DNA from: Microbacterium terrisoli | GTDB lineage: Bacteria > Actinomycetota > Actinomycetes > Actinomycetales > Microbacteriaceae | Length of the DNA: 64,000 nucleotides | Assembly: GCF_030866805.1 (NCBI RefSeq) | Contig: NZ_CP133019.1 | Coordinates: 1,302,001-1,366,000 of the forward strand | Direction of reading: 5' to 3' | In this document: positions 8,299 through 16,403 of the stretch, in pieces | Position numbering within the stretch: the stretch's first letter is position 1 | Layout of the letters: every line of letters begins with the position of its first letter | The notes under the pieces: generated by a model | Told to the model about the DNA's origin: nothing | What the model saw: only the letters and a program-made list of their open reading frames with translations | The model's database searches: none | Program-made: the position numbers and the translations under genes

Positions 8299-10116
8299 TC
8301 ACCCCAGTTGCTCGGTCACCTCGAACCACTGCAGCTCAAGTTCCGCGATCTCGTCCTGTTTCGCCGTTATCGCCTTCATGCTCTCGGCAAGCCCCGCGTA
8401 GTCGGACTGATCGTGATCGACCAGTGCCCGCTTGCCGCGGTCGACCTCGTCGTTCAGCCTGTGCATGCGCCGCTCCAGCGCCGCGATCTCCTTCTCGGCG
8501 GCACGACGGTCTGCACCTGCCAGAACGGGGGAGGATGCCGCTGCTGCGGCATCCTGCTTCGCCTGCGCCGCCGGATGTCGGCGCTGGTCTGCGCGCAGAC
8601 GCAGGTACTCGTCGACGCCGCCGGGCAGGTGTCGGAACCGGCCATCGAGGATCGCGTACTGCTGGTCGGTGACCCGCTCCAGGAAGTACCTGTCGTGGCT
8701 GACGACCAGCAGCGTTCCCGGCCAGGAGTCCAGCAGCTCTTCCATCGCGGCGAGCATGTCGGTGTCGAGGTCGTTCGTGGGCTCATCAAGGATGAGGACG
8801 TTGGGCTGGCTGAGCAGGACGAGCAGCAGCTGCAGCCGGCGCTGCTGGCCGCCCGAGAGGTCCTTGACCGGTGTCGACAGCTGTGCGCTGGAGAACCCCA
8901 TGCGCTCCAGCAGCTGTCCGGGGCTCAGCTCGGTCGCCTTGGAGCCGGCGCCGAATGTGTAGGTCGTGCGCAGCCTTTCGAGCACGACGCGAACCGGCTT
9001 GTCGAGGTGCTCGGCCAGCTCGTCCATCCGCTGCGAGAGCGCGGCCACCTGCACCGTCTTGCCGCGCTTGACCCGCCCTGCCGTGGGCTCGACGGTGCCG
9101 TCCACCAGTCCCAGCAGCGTCGACTTGCCGGCGCCGTTGACGCCGAGGATGCCGGTGCGCTCCCCGGGCGCGATGCGCCATTCGACTCCCTGCAGCACTT
9201 CGCGCCTCGCGCCGGTGTCGGGGTCGGGATATGAGACGGATGCCGCGAGCAGGTCGACGACGTCCTTGCCCAGGCGAGAGGTGGCCAGCGCCTGCAGCCC
9301 GACGGTGTCACGCAGCGGCGGCACGTCGGCGATGAGGGCGTTGGCCGCATCGATGCGGAATTTCGGCTTGGACGTGCGGGCGGGAGCGCCTCGGCGCAGC
9401 CATGCCAGTTCGCGACGGGCCAGGTTCTGACGTCGTGCCTCGACGGACGCCGCCTGCCTGTCGCGCTCGACGCGCTGCAGGATGTAGGCCGCATAGCCGC
9501 CTTCGAACGGCTCGACGATGCGGTCGTGGACCTCCCACGTCATGTTGCACACCTCGTCGAGGAACCATCGGTCGTGCGTGACGACCATCAGCGCGCCGCT
9601 GTGAGTGCTCCACCGCGTCTTCAGGTGCTCAGCGAGCCACGCGATCGCCTCGACGTCGAGGTGGTTGGTGGGCTCGTCCAGGGCCATCACGTCCCAGTCG
9701 CCGCACAAGAGCGCCGCCAGGGCGACGCGACGGCGCTGGCCGCCCGAGAGGGTGCTGATCCGACCGTGCCAGTCCAGATCCGCGACCAGTCCCGCGATCA
9801 CATCGCGCACGCGCGGGTCACCGGCCCATTCGTGCTCGGGGATGTCGCCGACGATCGCGTGGCCGATCGTCTCGTCGTCCTCCAGCGCGTCCTGCTGGGC
9901 GAGCACGCCGATCCGCACGCCCCCGCGCACAGTGACCCGACCGCCGTCGGGCGTCGCCCGACCGGTGAGCATGCCGATCAGGCTCGATTTTCCGTCGCCG
10001 TTGCGGCCGACCACGCCGATGCGGTCGCCTTCGTCCACGCCGAGGCTGACCGAGTCGAACACGATCCGGGTCGGGTACTCCAGGTGCAGGGACTCCGCCC
10101 CGAGAAGATGTGCCAT
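8299..10116 (-). CDS. ABC-F family ATPase (Uup/EttA-type translation factor)
   Basis: A 605-residue soluble protein with two ABC ATPase domains and no membrane segments. First domain: Walker A GRNGDGKSS (37-45), LSGGQ (123-127), Walker B with DEPTNHLD. Second domain: Walker A GVNGAGKST (325-333), LSGGQ, LILDEPTNDLD. A linker containing KPKFR joins them, and a charged C-terminal coiled coil (about 540-605) resembles the Uup DNA/ribosome-binding extension. ABC-F proteins act at the ribosomal E site to rescue stalled translation; some give antibiotic resistance. Which type this is cannot be told from sequence. Confidence 0.9.
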   Translation of the reverse strand: MAHLLGAESLHLEYPTRIVFDSVSLGVDEGDRIGVVGRNGDGKSSLIGMLTGRATPDGGRVTVRGGVRIGVLAQQDALEDDETIGHAIVGDIPEHEWAGDPRVRDVIAGLVADLDWHGRISTLSGGQRRRVALAALLCGDWDVMALDEPTNHLDVEAIAWLAEHLKTRWSTHSGALMVVTHDRWFLDEVCNMTWEVHDRIVEPFEGGYAAYILQRVERDRQAASVEARRQNLARRELAWLRRGAPARTSKPKFRIDAANALIADVPPLRDTVGLQALATSRLGKDVVDLLAASVSYPDPDTGARREVLQGVEWRIAPGERTGILGVNGAGKSTLLGLVDGTVEPTAGRVKRGKTVQVAALSQRMDELAEHLDKPVRVVLERLRTTYTFGAGSKATELSPGQLLERMGFSSAQLSTPVKDLSGGQQRRLQLLLVLLSQPNVLILDEPTNDLDTDMLAAMEELLDSWPGTLLVVSHDRYFLERVTDQQYAILDGRFRHLPGGVDEYLRLRADQRRHPAAQAKQDAAAAASSPVLAGADRRAAEKEIAALERRMHRLNDEVDRGKRALVDHDQSDYAGLAESMKAITAKQDEIAELELQWFEVTEQLG

Positions 10117-10189
10117 AGCCTTCTCAGGCTAGGCCACCGTGCTGTGCGGGGCTCTCAGGAGGGCTGGGTGGACGCGTGTGCCGGCGCCG

Positions 10190-10489
10190 TCACACGACAG
10201 CTTCGATCGACATGCGCACGCGGTCGCCCAGGTCGACGCCCTCGCGCACGCGAATGACCTTCTTCACCGCCAGGACATAGCCGCCGTCAGGCTCGGGGAA
10301 GATCGAGGTCGACCAGCGCGACGATCCCAGCGTGGCGATGATCTTCACCGAGTCGAAGCCTCCGCGCCGCAGCGGCATGTCGCGGATCTCGTCCGCGATC
10401 TCGTCGGGCAGGCGGGCGAAGACCCACAGCTCGCGCCTGGCCGCCCAGCGGAACAGGGACGTCTCGAATTCGTACCGGATGCCGTCCAT
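10190..10489 (-). CDS. DUF1905 domain protein
   Basis: A 99-residue protein with the DUF1905 pattern: FETSLFRW, a WVFARLP segment, GGFDSVKIIATLGSSRWSTSIFP and VRVREG-type C-terminal strand. It forms a small beta-barrel domain of unknown activity, often found alone or fused to YdeI-like domains. The frame continues upstream without good codon context, so the ATG at 10489 is taken as the start. No operon partner is evident. Confidence 0.8.
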   Translation of the reverse strand: MDGIRYEFETSLFRWAARRELWVFARLPDEIADEIRDMPLRRGGFDSVKIIATLGSSRWSTSIFPEPDGGYVLAVKKVIRVREGVDLGDRVRMSIEAVV

Positions 10490-10592
10490 TCCCTCACCGT
10501 AAGCGCCGACGCCTCCCGTTCCCGCGCGCCTCGTCCTCCCCTCGTCCCTCACACGCCCGCCCTCCCGCTCCCGCTCCTTCCCTCCCGCCGCC

Positions 10593-10654
10593 GGTGAGTT
10601 GACAGAAATGGCCGGAATTCCCGCGAGCATTCCGGCCACTTCTGTCACCTCACC
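10593..10654. repeat. 62-bp imperfect palindrome (28-bp arms, 6-nt loop)
   Basis: Arms 10593-10620 and 10627-10654 pair over 28 bp with three mismatches. It lies between two minus-strand genes, in a pyrimidine-rich gap (10490-10686) that otherwise holds nothing recognisable. It could be a terminator for the zinc-ribbon gene or a mobile palindromic repeat (REP/MITE-like). Confidence 0.75.
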
Positions 10655-10686
10655 GAGAGATGGGGGGAGGAGCGGGATGCGGGGGG

Positions 10687-10905
10687 TCAGTCGCCCTCGC
10701 GGCGGGTGCCGCCGCAGCGCCAGCAGGCGGTGCCCGGCGGACCCTCGATCATGGCGCCGCAGTCGGCGCACAGGCTCGGCAGCCAGCACGCGGCGTCGCC
10801 GCCGAGGGCCTCATCGGCGAGGGCGCCACCGCCGCGCGCATCGGCGGCAGCATCGCTGCCACTGAGGTGCTGTGCGGAGTGCGGCATCCGATCCTCGTCG
10901 CCCAT
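10687..10905 (-). CDS. Small zinc-ribbon protein
   Basis: A 72-residue protein whose C-terminus has paired CxxC knuckles (CADC and CWRC, 13 residues apart), a typical zinc ribbon. The N-terminal half is Ala/Gly/Asp-rich and probably disordered. The start is uncertain: ATG 10905 is chosen, but a GTG at 10926 with a purine-rich context is possible. It is divergent from the flavin-reductase-fold gene. The function is not known. Confidence 0.6.
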   Translation of the reverse strand: MGDEDRMPHSAQHLSGSDAAADARGGGALADEALGGDAACWLPSLCADCGAMIEGPPGTACWRCGGTRREGD

Positions 10906-10954
10906 ATGCCCATCATGCTCCGTCACACGCGGCGAGGGGGTGCGTGACCGCTGA

Positions 10955-10960
10955 TACGTT
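10955..10960 (+). promoter_or_regulatory. -10 element TACGTT of a leaderless promoter
   Basis: The hexamer ends 6 nt before ATG 10967, and no Shine-Dalgarno sequence is present, which fits a leaderless mRNA. Confidence 0.5.
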
Positions 10961-10966
10961 CGCAGC

Positions 10967-11602
10967 ATGGTCGCCGAAATCCCGTCCCACGTCGTCGCCC
11001 ATCCGCACGTGCTGTACGTGGGGACGCCGGCATTCCTGGTCGGATCGACGAATCCCGACGGCACGGCGAACCTGGCTGCGGCATCCTCGTCCTGGGCGTT
11101 GGGGGACATGCTCTGCCTGGGCATCGAGGCGGACGGACAGACCGCGCTGAACCTCGCCGAGCGTCCGGGGATCACGGTGAACTACCCGTCGGCGCCGCTG
11201 TGGCCCGCGCTCGTGCGCCTGTCGCGGCTGACCGGCCGGTCGCCGGTGCCCGCGGCGAAAGCCGACCGCTACACGTTCGAGCCAGACAAATTCACCGCGG
11301 CCCGGCTGACACCGCAGGCCTCTGAGCTGGTCGAAGCCCCGAGGGTGGCAGAGTGCCTGCTGCAATTCGAGGCGGCCGTGCGCAGGATGACGCCCGGGCT
11401 TGACGGGTCGTATTTCATGGTCGAGGCAGAAGTCGTGCGTGTGCACGCCGACGAGTCGATCGTGCAGCCCGGCAGCGGAGAGATCGATCCGCGTGCGTGG
11501 CATCCGCTGGTCTATGCGTTCCGGCACTTCTTCGATCGGGGCGACGAAGTGGGCTGGCTGCCCTCGAGTCGCATCGCGCCGCACCCGCCGGTCATCGACT
11601 GA
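10967..11602 (+). CDS. Flavin reductase-like / FMN-binding split-barrel protein
   Basis: A 211-residue protein resembling flavin reductase-domain (split beta-barrel) enzymes: an N-terminal strand ending LYVGTPAFLVGSTNPDGTANLAAASSSW and a GITVNYPSAPLWPAL segment fit the FMN-contact strands. Such proteins bind FMN and reduce it or act as oxidoreductases; no substrate is evident. The ATG follows a -10 directly. It converges on a MarR regulator gene, with a 6-bp tandem repeat between them. Confidence 0.75.
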   Translation: MVAEIPSHVVAHPHVLYVGTPAFLVGSTNPDGTANLAAASSSWALGDMLCLGIEADGQTALNLAERPGITVNYPSAPLWPALVRLSRLTGRSPVPAAKADRYTFEPDKFTAARLTPQASELVEAPRVAECLLQFEAAVRRMTPGLDGSYFMVEAEVVRVHADESIVQPGSGEIDPRAWHPLVYAFRHFFDRGDEVGWLPSSRIAPHPPVID

Positions 11603-11646
11603 GTCCGGGCGTGCCCGGCCGAACCCACCCCAACCCATCCGACCCG

Positions 11647-11670
11647 CTCAGGCTCAGGCTCAGGCTCAGG
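11647..11670. repeat. 6-bp tandem repeat (four copies) spanning the MarR gene stop codon
   Basis: Four copies of CTCAGG; read on the minus strand, each carries a TGA, the first being the stop codon of the MarR-type gene. Confidence 0.9.
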
Positions 11671-12166
11671 CGACGTCGAATCCCAGACTGAGCTTGCGCA
11701 GCAGGCTCGCCAAGCGCTCCCTGTCGCTGTGCGAGAGCCGTGAGAGAAGCGCGGCCTCTGCATCGACCAGCCGGGTGATGGCGGCATCCACCCGCACTTT
11801 GCCGTCGGGGGTCATCACCACCAGAATGCTGCGACCGTCGTCGGGATCGGCCTCGCGCCGCACCAGCCGGCGCCCCACCAGCCGGTCGATGCGATTGGTC
11901 ATGGTGCCGCTGGAGACCAGGGTCTGCAGCAGCAGCTGCTTGGGAGTGAGCCGGAACGGTTCGCCCGCGCGGCGTAAGGCCGACAGCACGTCCCACTCCC
12001 ACGGTTCGAGCTCGCTGCGCAAGAACGCTTCGCGCCGTGCGCGGTCCAGGTGCTTGGAGAGCCGGTCGACCCGCGAGAGCACCTCCAACGGTGAGAAGTC
12101 CAGGTCCGGTCGCTGCGAGACCCACGCCGCGACGATCCTGTCCACTTCGTCGGTCTCGTGCGCCAT
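11666..12166 (-). CDS. MarR-family transcriptional regulator
   Basis: A 166-residue winged-helix regulator: the LTPKQLLLQTLVSSGTMTNRIDRLVGRRLVRREADPDDGRSILV stretch is the recognition helix plus wing. The N-terminal helix and C-terminal helices (LSHSDRERLASLLRKL) form the dimer interface. MarR proteins are usually ligand-released repressors. Its target is unknown; a -10-like AACAAT lies 6 nt before the ATG on the minus strand, suggesting a leaderless mRNA. It is divergent from tRNA-Gln/glmU. Confidence 0.88.
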   Translation of the reverse strand: MAHETDEVDRIVAAWVSQRPDLDFSPLEVLSRVDRLSKHLDRARREAFLRSELEPWEWDVLSALRRAGEPFRLTPKQLLLQTLVSSGTMTNRIDRLVGRRLVRREADPDDGRSILVVMTPDGKVRVDAAITRLVDAEAALLSRLSHSDRERLASLLRKLSLGFDVA

Positions 12167-12237
12167 GCCCTCATTGTTGCGCACGCGGGAGCAGGGTTCA
12201 GGATCTGGCAGACTTGGAGCGGCCGCGGATGCGGCGG

Positions 12238-12309
12238 TCCGCCGTGGTGTAATGGCAGCACGACAGCCTTTGGAGCTGTGAGGTCTAGGTTCGAATCCTG
12301 GCGGCGGAG
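12238..12309 (+). tRNA. tRNA-Gln (anticodon UUG)
   Basis: A 72-nt cloverleaf. The acceptor stem is 12238-12244 with 12302-12308 and the discriminator is G12309. The anticodon stem ACAGC/GCTGT encloses the loop CTTTGGA with anticodon TTG, and the T arm carries GGTTCGAATCC. CCA is not encoded. The glmU start codon begins only 1 nt after the discriminator base. Confidence 0.97.
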
Positions 12310-12310
12310 C

Positions 12311-13780
12311 ATGGCTGACAACATCGATGAGCGTCTCGCCGTCGTGATCCTGGCTGCAGGTCAGGGCACCCGCATGAAGTCGACATTGCCGAAAGTGCTG
12401 CACCGCATCGGCGGGCGGGCGCTGGTCGGGCATGTGCTGACCTCGGCGGCAGAGCTGCTCCCCGCGCACACGCTCGTGGTGGTGCGCCACGAGCGTGACC
12501 TGGTCGCGCAGGCGGTCGCCGACGACGCCCCGACGGCCGTGGTCGTCGACCAGGACGAGATTCCCGGCACCGGTCGCGCGGTCGAGGTGGCCATCGAGCG
12601 GCTGCCCGATTTCACCGGCGACGTGCTCGTGCTCTCCGGCGACGTGCCGTTGCTGGATGCCGCGACCCTCAGCTCCTTCGTCGCCGGGCACCGCGCCTCC
12701 GGTGCCGCGGTCACCCTCATGACAGCGGTCGTGGCAGATCCGAACGGGTACGGCCGCGTGATCCGCGACGCAGACGGGGGCGTGGACCGCATCGTCGAAC
12801 AGAAGGACGCCACGGCCGAGGAGGCGGCGGTCAGCGAGATCAACGCGGGCGTCTACGTGTTCCGCTCCGAGGCGCTGCGCACGCACCTGCCCACCATCGG
12901 CACGGACAACGCGCAGGCCGAGAAGTACCTGACCGATGTCGCGGGACTCGTGCGTCGCACCGGCGGCCTGGTCGCGGCATCCGTCGTCTCAGACGTCACC
13001 CTCACCTACGGTGTGAACGACCGGGCGCAGCTGTCGGATGTCGGGCGACTGCTGAACGCGCGCACCGTGCGGCGCTGGCAGCTGGAGGGGGCCACGATCC
13101 TGGACCCCGCCACGACCTGGATCGACGTGACCGCCACGCTCGCCGCCGACGTCACGGTGCTGCCGAACACGCACATCCTGCGCGCGACCACCATCGCCAC
13201 CGGTGCCGTGGTCGGTCCCGACACGAGTCTCGTGGACTGCGAAGTGGGGGAGCGGGCCACGGTGCGTCGCACCGATGCGACGCTGGCGGTGATCGGGGCG
13301 GATGCCATGGTCGGGCCGTTCTCGTATCTTCGGCCGGGCACCTACCTGGCCGACCACGGCAAGATCGGCACGTTCGTGGAGACCAAGAACAGCACGATCG
13401 GCGAGGGCAGCAAGGTGCCGCACCTCTCGTACATCGGCGACACCACGATCGGCACCGGGGTCAACCTCGGCGCGGGGGCCATCACGGCCAACTACGACGA
13501 TCTGACCAAGCACCGCACCGAGATCGGCGACCAGGTGCACACCGGCTCGCACAACGTCTTCGTGGCGCCCGTTAGGATCGGAGATGGCGCGAAGACCGGG
13601 GCGGGAGCCGTCATCCGCAAGGATGTGCCCGCCGGAGCCCTGGCATTGAGCGTGGCCCCCCAGCGCAATGTCGAGGGGTGGGTCCAGAAGAACAGATCGG
13701 GCACGAAGGCGGCGGATGTCGCGAGCCGGGCCCGATCCACACAGAAAGCCGGCGATGGGCCACAAAGACAAGAAGGTTGA
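12311..13780 (+). CDS. glmU: Bifunctional UDP-GlcNAc pyrophosphorylase / glucosamine-1-phosphate acetyltransferase
   Basis: GlmU acetylates glucosamine-1-phosphate and then makes UDP-GlcNAc, the precursor of peptidoglycan. The N-terminal uridyltransferase motif LAAGQGTRM (14-22) with K28 is intact, as is the C-terminal left-handed beta-helix (hexapeptide repeats) including the LADHGKIGTFVE and NYDD segments. 489 residues, with a basic tail of about 35 residues. The first codon is almost inside the tRNA-Gln gene, leaving no room for a normal ribosome-binding site, so translation is probably leaderless after tRNA processing. The end overlaps prs by 26 bp. Confidence 0.95.
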   Translation: MADNIDERLAVVILAAGQGTRMKSTLPKVLHRIGGRALVGHVLTSAAELLPAHTLVVVRHERDLVAQAVADDAPTAVVVDQDEIPGTGRAVEVAIERLPDFTGDVLVLSGDVPLLDAATLSSFVAGHRASGAAVTLMTAVVADPNGYGRVIRDADGGVDRIVEQKDATAEEAAVSEINAGVYVFRSEALRTHLPTIGTDNAQAEKYLTDVAGLVRRTGGLVAASVVSDVTLTYGVNDRAQLSDVGRLLNARTVRRWQLEGATILDPATTWIDVTATLAADVTVLPNTHILRATTIATGAVVGPDTSLVDCEVGERATVRRTDATLAVIGADAMVGPFSYLRPGTYLADHGKIGTFVETKNSTIGEGSKVPHLSYIGDTTIGTGVNLGAGAITANYDDLTKHRTEIGDQVHTGSHNVFVAPVRIGDGAKTGAGAVIRKDVPAGALALSVAPQRNVEGWVQKNRSGTKAADVASRARSTQKAGDGPQRQEG

Positions 13781-14789
13781 TCTGGATCGCGACCGTGGGA
13801 TAGCTCCCAGCCTGGTCGCCAAGACCAAGAAGCGTCTCGTGGTCGCCTCCGGCAGCTCGCATCGGGCCCTGGCAGCCGAAGTCGCCCAGGCACTGGGCAC
13901 CGAGCTCGTGCCCACCGAGTACCGCACGTTCGCGTCGGGCGAGATCCTCACCCGCTTCGAGGTCTCGGTGCGCGGCTGTGACGTGTTCCTCATCCAGTCG
14001 TTCGGCCCGCCGGTGAACGAGTGGCTCATGGAGCTGCTGATCATGCTCGATGCGGCCAAGCGCGCCTCGGCCAAGCGCATCACCGTGGTCGCCCCGTACT
14101 ACCCGTACTCACGGCAGGACAAGAAGGGCCGTGGGCGTGAGCCGATCAGCGCGCGTCTGGTCGCCGACCTGATGAAGACCGCCGGGGCCGACCGTGTGAT
14201 GAGCGTCGATCTGCACGCCGCGCAGATCCAGGGCTTCTTCGACGGCCCGGTCGACCACCTGTTCGCCAAGTCGGTGCTGCTGGAGTACTTCCAGCGGACC
14301 CTGAGCGGCGAAGACCGTGCGAAGCTCACGGTGGTCTCGCCCGACACCGGCCGGGTGCGCGTGGCCGACCAGTGGTCCGACAGCCTGGATGCGCCGCTGG
14401 CCATCATCCACAAGCGCCGTGACCCGAACGTGGCCAACCAGATCACCGTCAACGAGATCGTCGGTCGCGTGCGCGGTCGGGTCTGCCTGCTGGTGGACGA
14501 CATGATCGACACCGGCGGCACGATCCTCAAGGCTGCCCAGGCGCTGAAGGCCAACGGGGCCGAGCGCGTCATCGTCGCCGCGACCCACGCCGTGTTCAGC
14601 GACCCGGCGGTGCAGCGGATGCAGGACGAGGCGATCGACGAAGTCGTCGTCACCGACACGATCCCGCTGCCCGAAGACAAGCTGTTCCCCGGCCTGACGG
14701 TCTTGCCGATCGCCCCGCTGCTGGCCCGCGCGATCCACGAGGTGTTCGTCGACGGCTCGGTGACGAGCATGTTCAACGGCGCCGCCTGA
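13755..14789 (+). CDS. prs: Ribose-phosphate pyrophosphokinase (PRPP synthetase)
   Basis: Makes PRPP from ribose-5-phosphate and ATP for nucleotide, histidine and tryptophan synthesis. Conserved segments: FASGE, PYYPYSRQDKK flexible loop, VDLHAAQIQGFF, and the PRPP loop VDDMIDTGGT. At 344 residues it is about 20 longer than usual because of a basic N-terminal extension (MGHKDKKVDLDRDRG). The ATG lies inside the glmU frame, so the two genes are coupled, an arrangement common in actinobacteria. Confidence 0.95.
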   Translation: MGHKDKKVDLDRDRGIAPSLVAKTKKRLVVASGSSHRALAAEVAQALGTELVPTEYRTFASGEILTRFEVSVRGCDVFLIQSFGPPVNEWLMELLIMLDAAKRASAKRITVVAPYYPYSRQDKKGRGREPISARLVADLMKTAGADRVMSVDLHAAQIQGFFDGPVDHLFAKSVLLEYFQRTLSGEDRAKLTVVSPDTGRVRVADQWSDSLDAPLAIIHKRRDPNVANQITVNEIVGRVRGRVCLLVDDMIDTGGTILKAAQALKANGAERVIVAATHAVFSDPAVQRMQDEAIDEVVVTDTIPLPEDKLFPGLTVLPIAPLLARAIHEVFVDGSVTSMFNGAA

Positions 14790-14810
14790 TCCCGGGTCGG
14801 CGGTGACGGC

Positions 14811-16376
14811 GTGAATCCATCGCTGCGCGCGAGCTGGAACCGCGGCTTCCAGCTGCTGGGCAAGGTCTCGATGTACCGGCTGACGCTGCTGGCGCTGGCG
14901 CTGCTGGCCGTCATCGCGCTGCTGCTCTCGCTGGCCGGCATCGCCGGCCCCACTCCGCTCGAGCTGGTCGCGACCGCCGCCGTATTGGTCGTGGTGTGCG
15001 CGGGGGTGGATGCCGCGGCGCAGCGACTTCTGAAGCTGCCCTGGCGGCTCGAATCCTCGCTGATCACCGCGGCGATCCTGCTGTTCGTGCTGCGCCCCTC
15101 GGACGAGGTGCTCGGGCTCGTGGGGATCGCGATCGCAGGGGCCGTGGCATCCGCATCGAAATACGTCTTGGCCTGGCGCGGGCGGCACATCTTCAACCCG
15201 GCGGCGGTGGGGGCGACGGTGCTGACACTCCTGTCGGCATCGACGGCCGCGTACGCCCTGGGCTCGTCGTCGTGGTGGATCGGCTCGCCGGCGTTTGGCC
15301 CCGTGGTGCTGCTGCTGGGCGTGATCGTGCTGTGGCGCACCGAGAAGCTGCGGGTGATCGCGCTGTTCTGGGTGGTGGCGCTGGTGGTCAGTGTGGCCAC
15401 CGTCGCCGCCGAATACCGGCAGCTGGGCTCCCCAGTGGACACGTGGACCATCCTCGGCCAGCAGCTGTGGTCCTCGCCCCTGCTGTTCCTGGGCGCGTTC
15501 ATGCTGTCTGAGCCGCTGACCCTGCCGCCGCGGCGCTGGCAGCAGCTGATCGTGGCGGCCGTCGTGGGTGTGCTGGTGGGCTGGGCGCCACTGATCGGCA
15601 CCTTCCCCGTCTCGCTGGGTCAGGAGCGGGCGCTGCTGATCGGCAACGCCGTCGCGTTCGCATTCGCCGTGCGCTCCGCGGTGCGACTGGTCTATGACCG
15701 GCATGCCGATCTGACCCCGTCGATCGAAGAGCTGAGCTTTCACGCCGGTCGGGGCTTCTCGTTCACCGCCGGACAGTTCCTCGAGCTTGACGTGCCGCAC
15801 CGTCGGCCCGATGCACGGGGCACGCGGCGCGAGTTCAGCATCGCCTCGGCTCCGGCGGACCTTCCCACCGTCCGCATCGCGTTCCGCCGCGGATCGCAGT
15901 CCACCTACAAGAAGGCGCTTGCGGCGGTGCAGCCGGGCACGGCGCTGGCGGTGACCGGCGTGTGGGGCGACTTCGTGCTGCCGCGACAGTCGGACAGCCC
16001 GCTGCTGATGGTGGCCGCCGGCATCGGGGTCACGCCGTTCGTGTCACAGCTGCGCCAGCTCATGCTCACAGGCCGCAGTCGTGACATCGTCGTGGTGTAC
16101 GTGGCCGGCGAGGCCGCCGAGCTCGCTTTCCGTGAGGACCTCGAAGCGTCGGGCGTGCGGGTGGTCGTCTTCACGCGCGACGAGCCGAAGGATCTCGCAC
16201 CGCATTGGGAGTGGGCCAAGGGTGTGCGATTGGATGCCGCAGGCCTGGCGCGCACGGTTCCCGACATCGCGCGGCGGCATGCGTACGTGTCGGGCCCGGC
16301 GGGGCTGATCGCCGACCTCGCGCCGGCGCTGGAGAAGGCCCGCTCGATCACCACCGACGCGTTCAGCGGGTACTGA
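14811..16376 (+). CDS. Membrane-bound flavin oxidoreductase: RnfD/NqrB-like helices fused to a ferredoxin-NADP reductase domain
   Basis: 521 residues. The first ~295 form eight to ten hydrophobic helices with a GRHIFNPAAVGAT segment (124-136) resembling the NqrB/RnfD family. The C-terminal part (about 305-521) is a ferredoxin-NADP reductase fold: REFSIAS (340-346) matches the flavin-binding RxYS-type motif, GIGVTPF (404-410) the nucleotide-binding loop, and YVSGPAG the C-terminal nicotinamide site. It likely passes electrons between NAD(P)H and a membrane acceptor. No separate Rnf or Nqr subunits are nearby. GTG start 20 nt after prs. Confidence 0.75.
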   Translation: MNPSLRASWNRGFQLLGKVSMYRLTLLALALLAVIALLLSLAGIAGPTPLELVATAAVLVVVCAGVDAAAQRLLKLPWRLESSLITAAILLFVLRPSDEVLGLVGIAIAGAVASASKYVLAWRGRHIFNPAAVGATVLTLLSASTAAYALGSSSWWIGSPAFGPVVLLLGVIVLWRTEKLRVIALFWVVALVVSVATVAAEYRQLGSPVDTWTILGQQLWSSPLLFLGAFMLSEPLTLPPRRWQQLIVAAVVGVLVGWAPLIGTFPVSLGQERALLIGNAVAFAFAVRSAVRLVYDRHADLTPSIEELSFHAGRGFSFTAGQFLELDVPHRRPDARGTRREFSIASAPADLPTVRIAFRRGSQSTYKKALAAVQPGTALAVTGVWGDFVLPRQSDSPLLMVAAGIGVTPFVSQLRQLMLTGRSRDIVVVYVAGEAAELAFREDLEASGVRVVVFTRDEPKDLAPHWEWAKGVRLDAAGLARTVPDIARRHAYVSGPAGLIADLAPALEKARSITTDAFSGY

Positions 16377-16403
16377 GCCGCCTCGTCTCCGGGCCGATCC
16401 TGT

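Noticed and set aside
10490-10789. N-terminal extension of the DUF1905 frame
   Set aside because: Crosses the palindrome and pyrimidine-rich gap; family homology begins at the chosen ATG.
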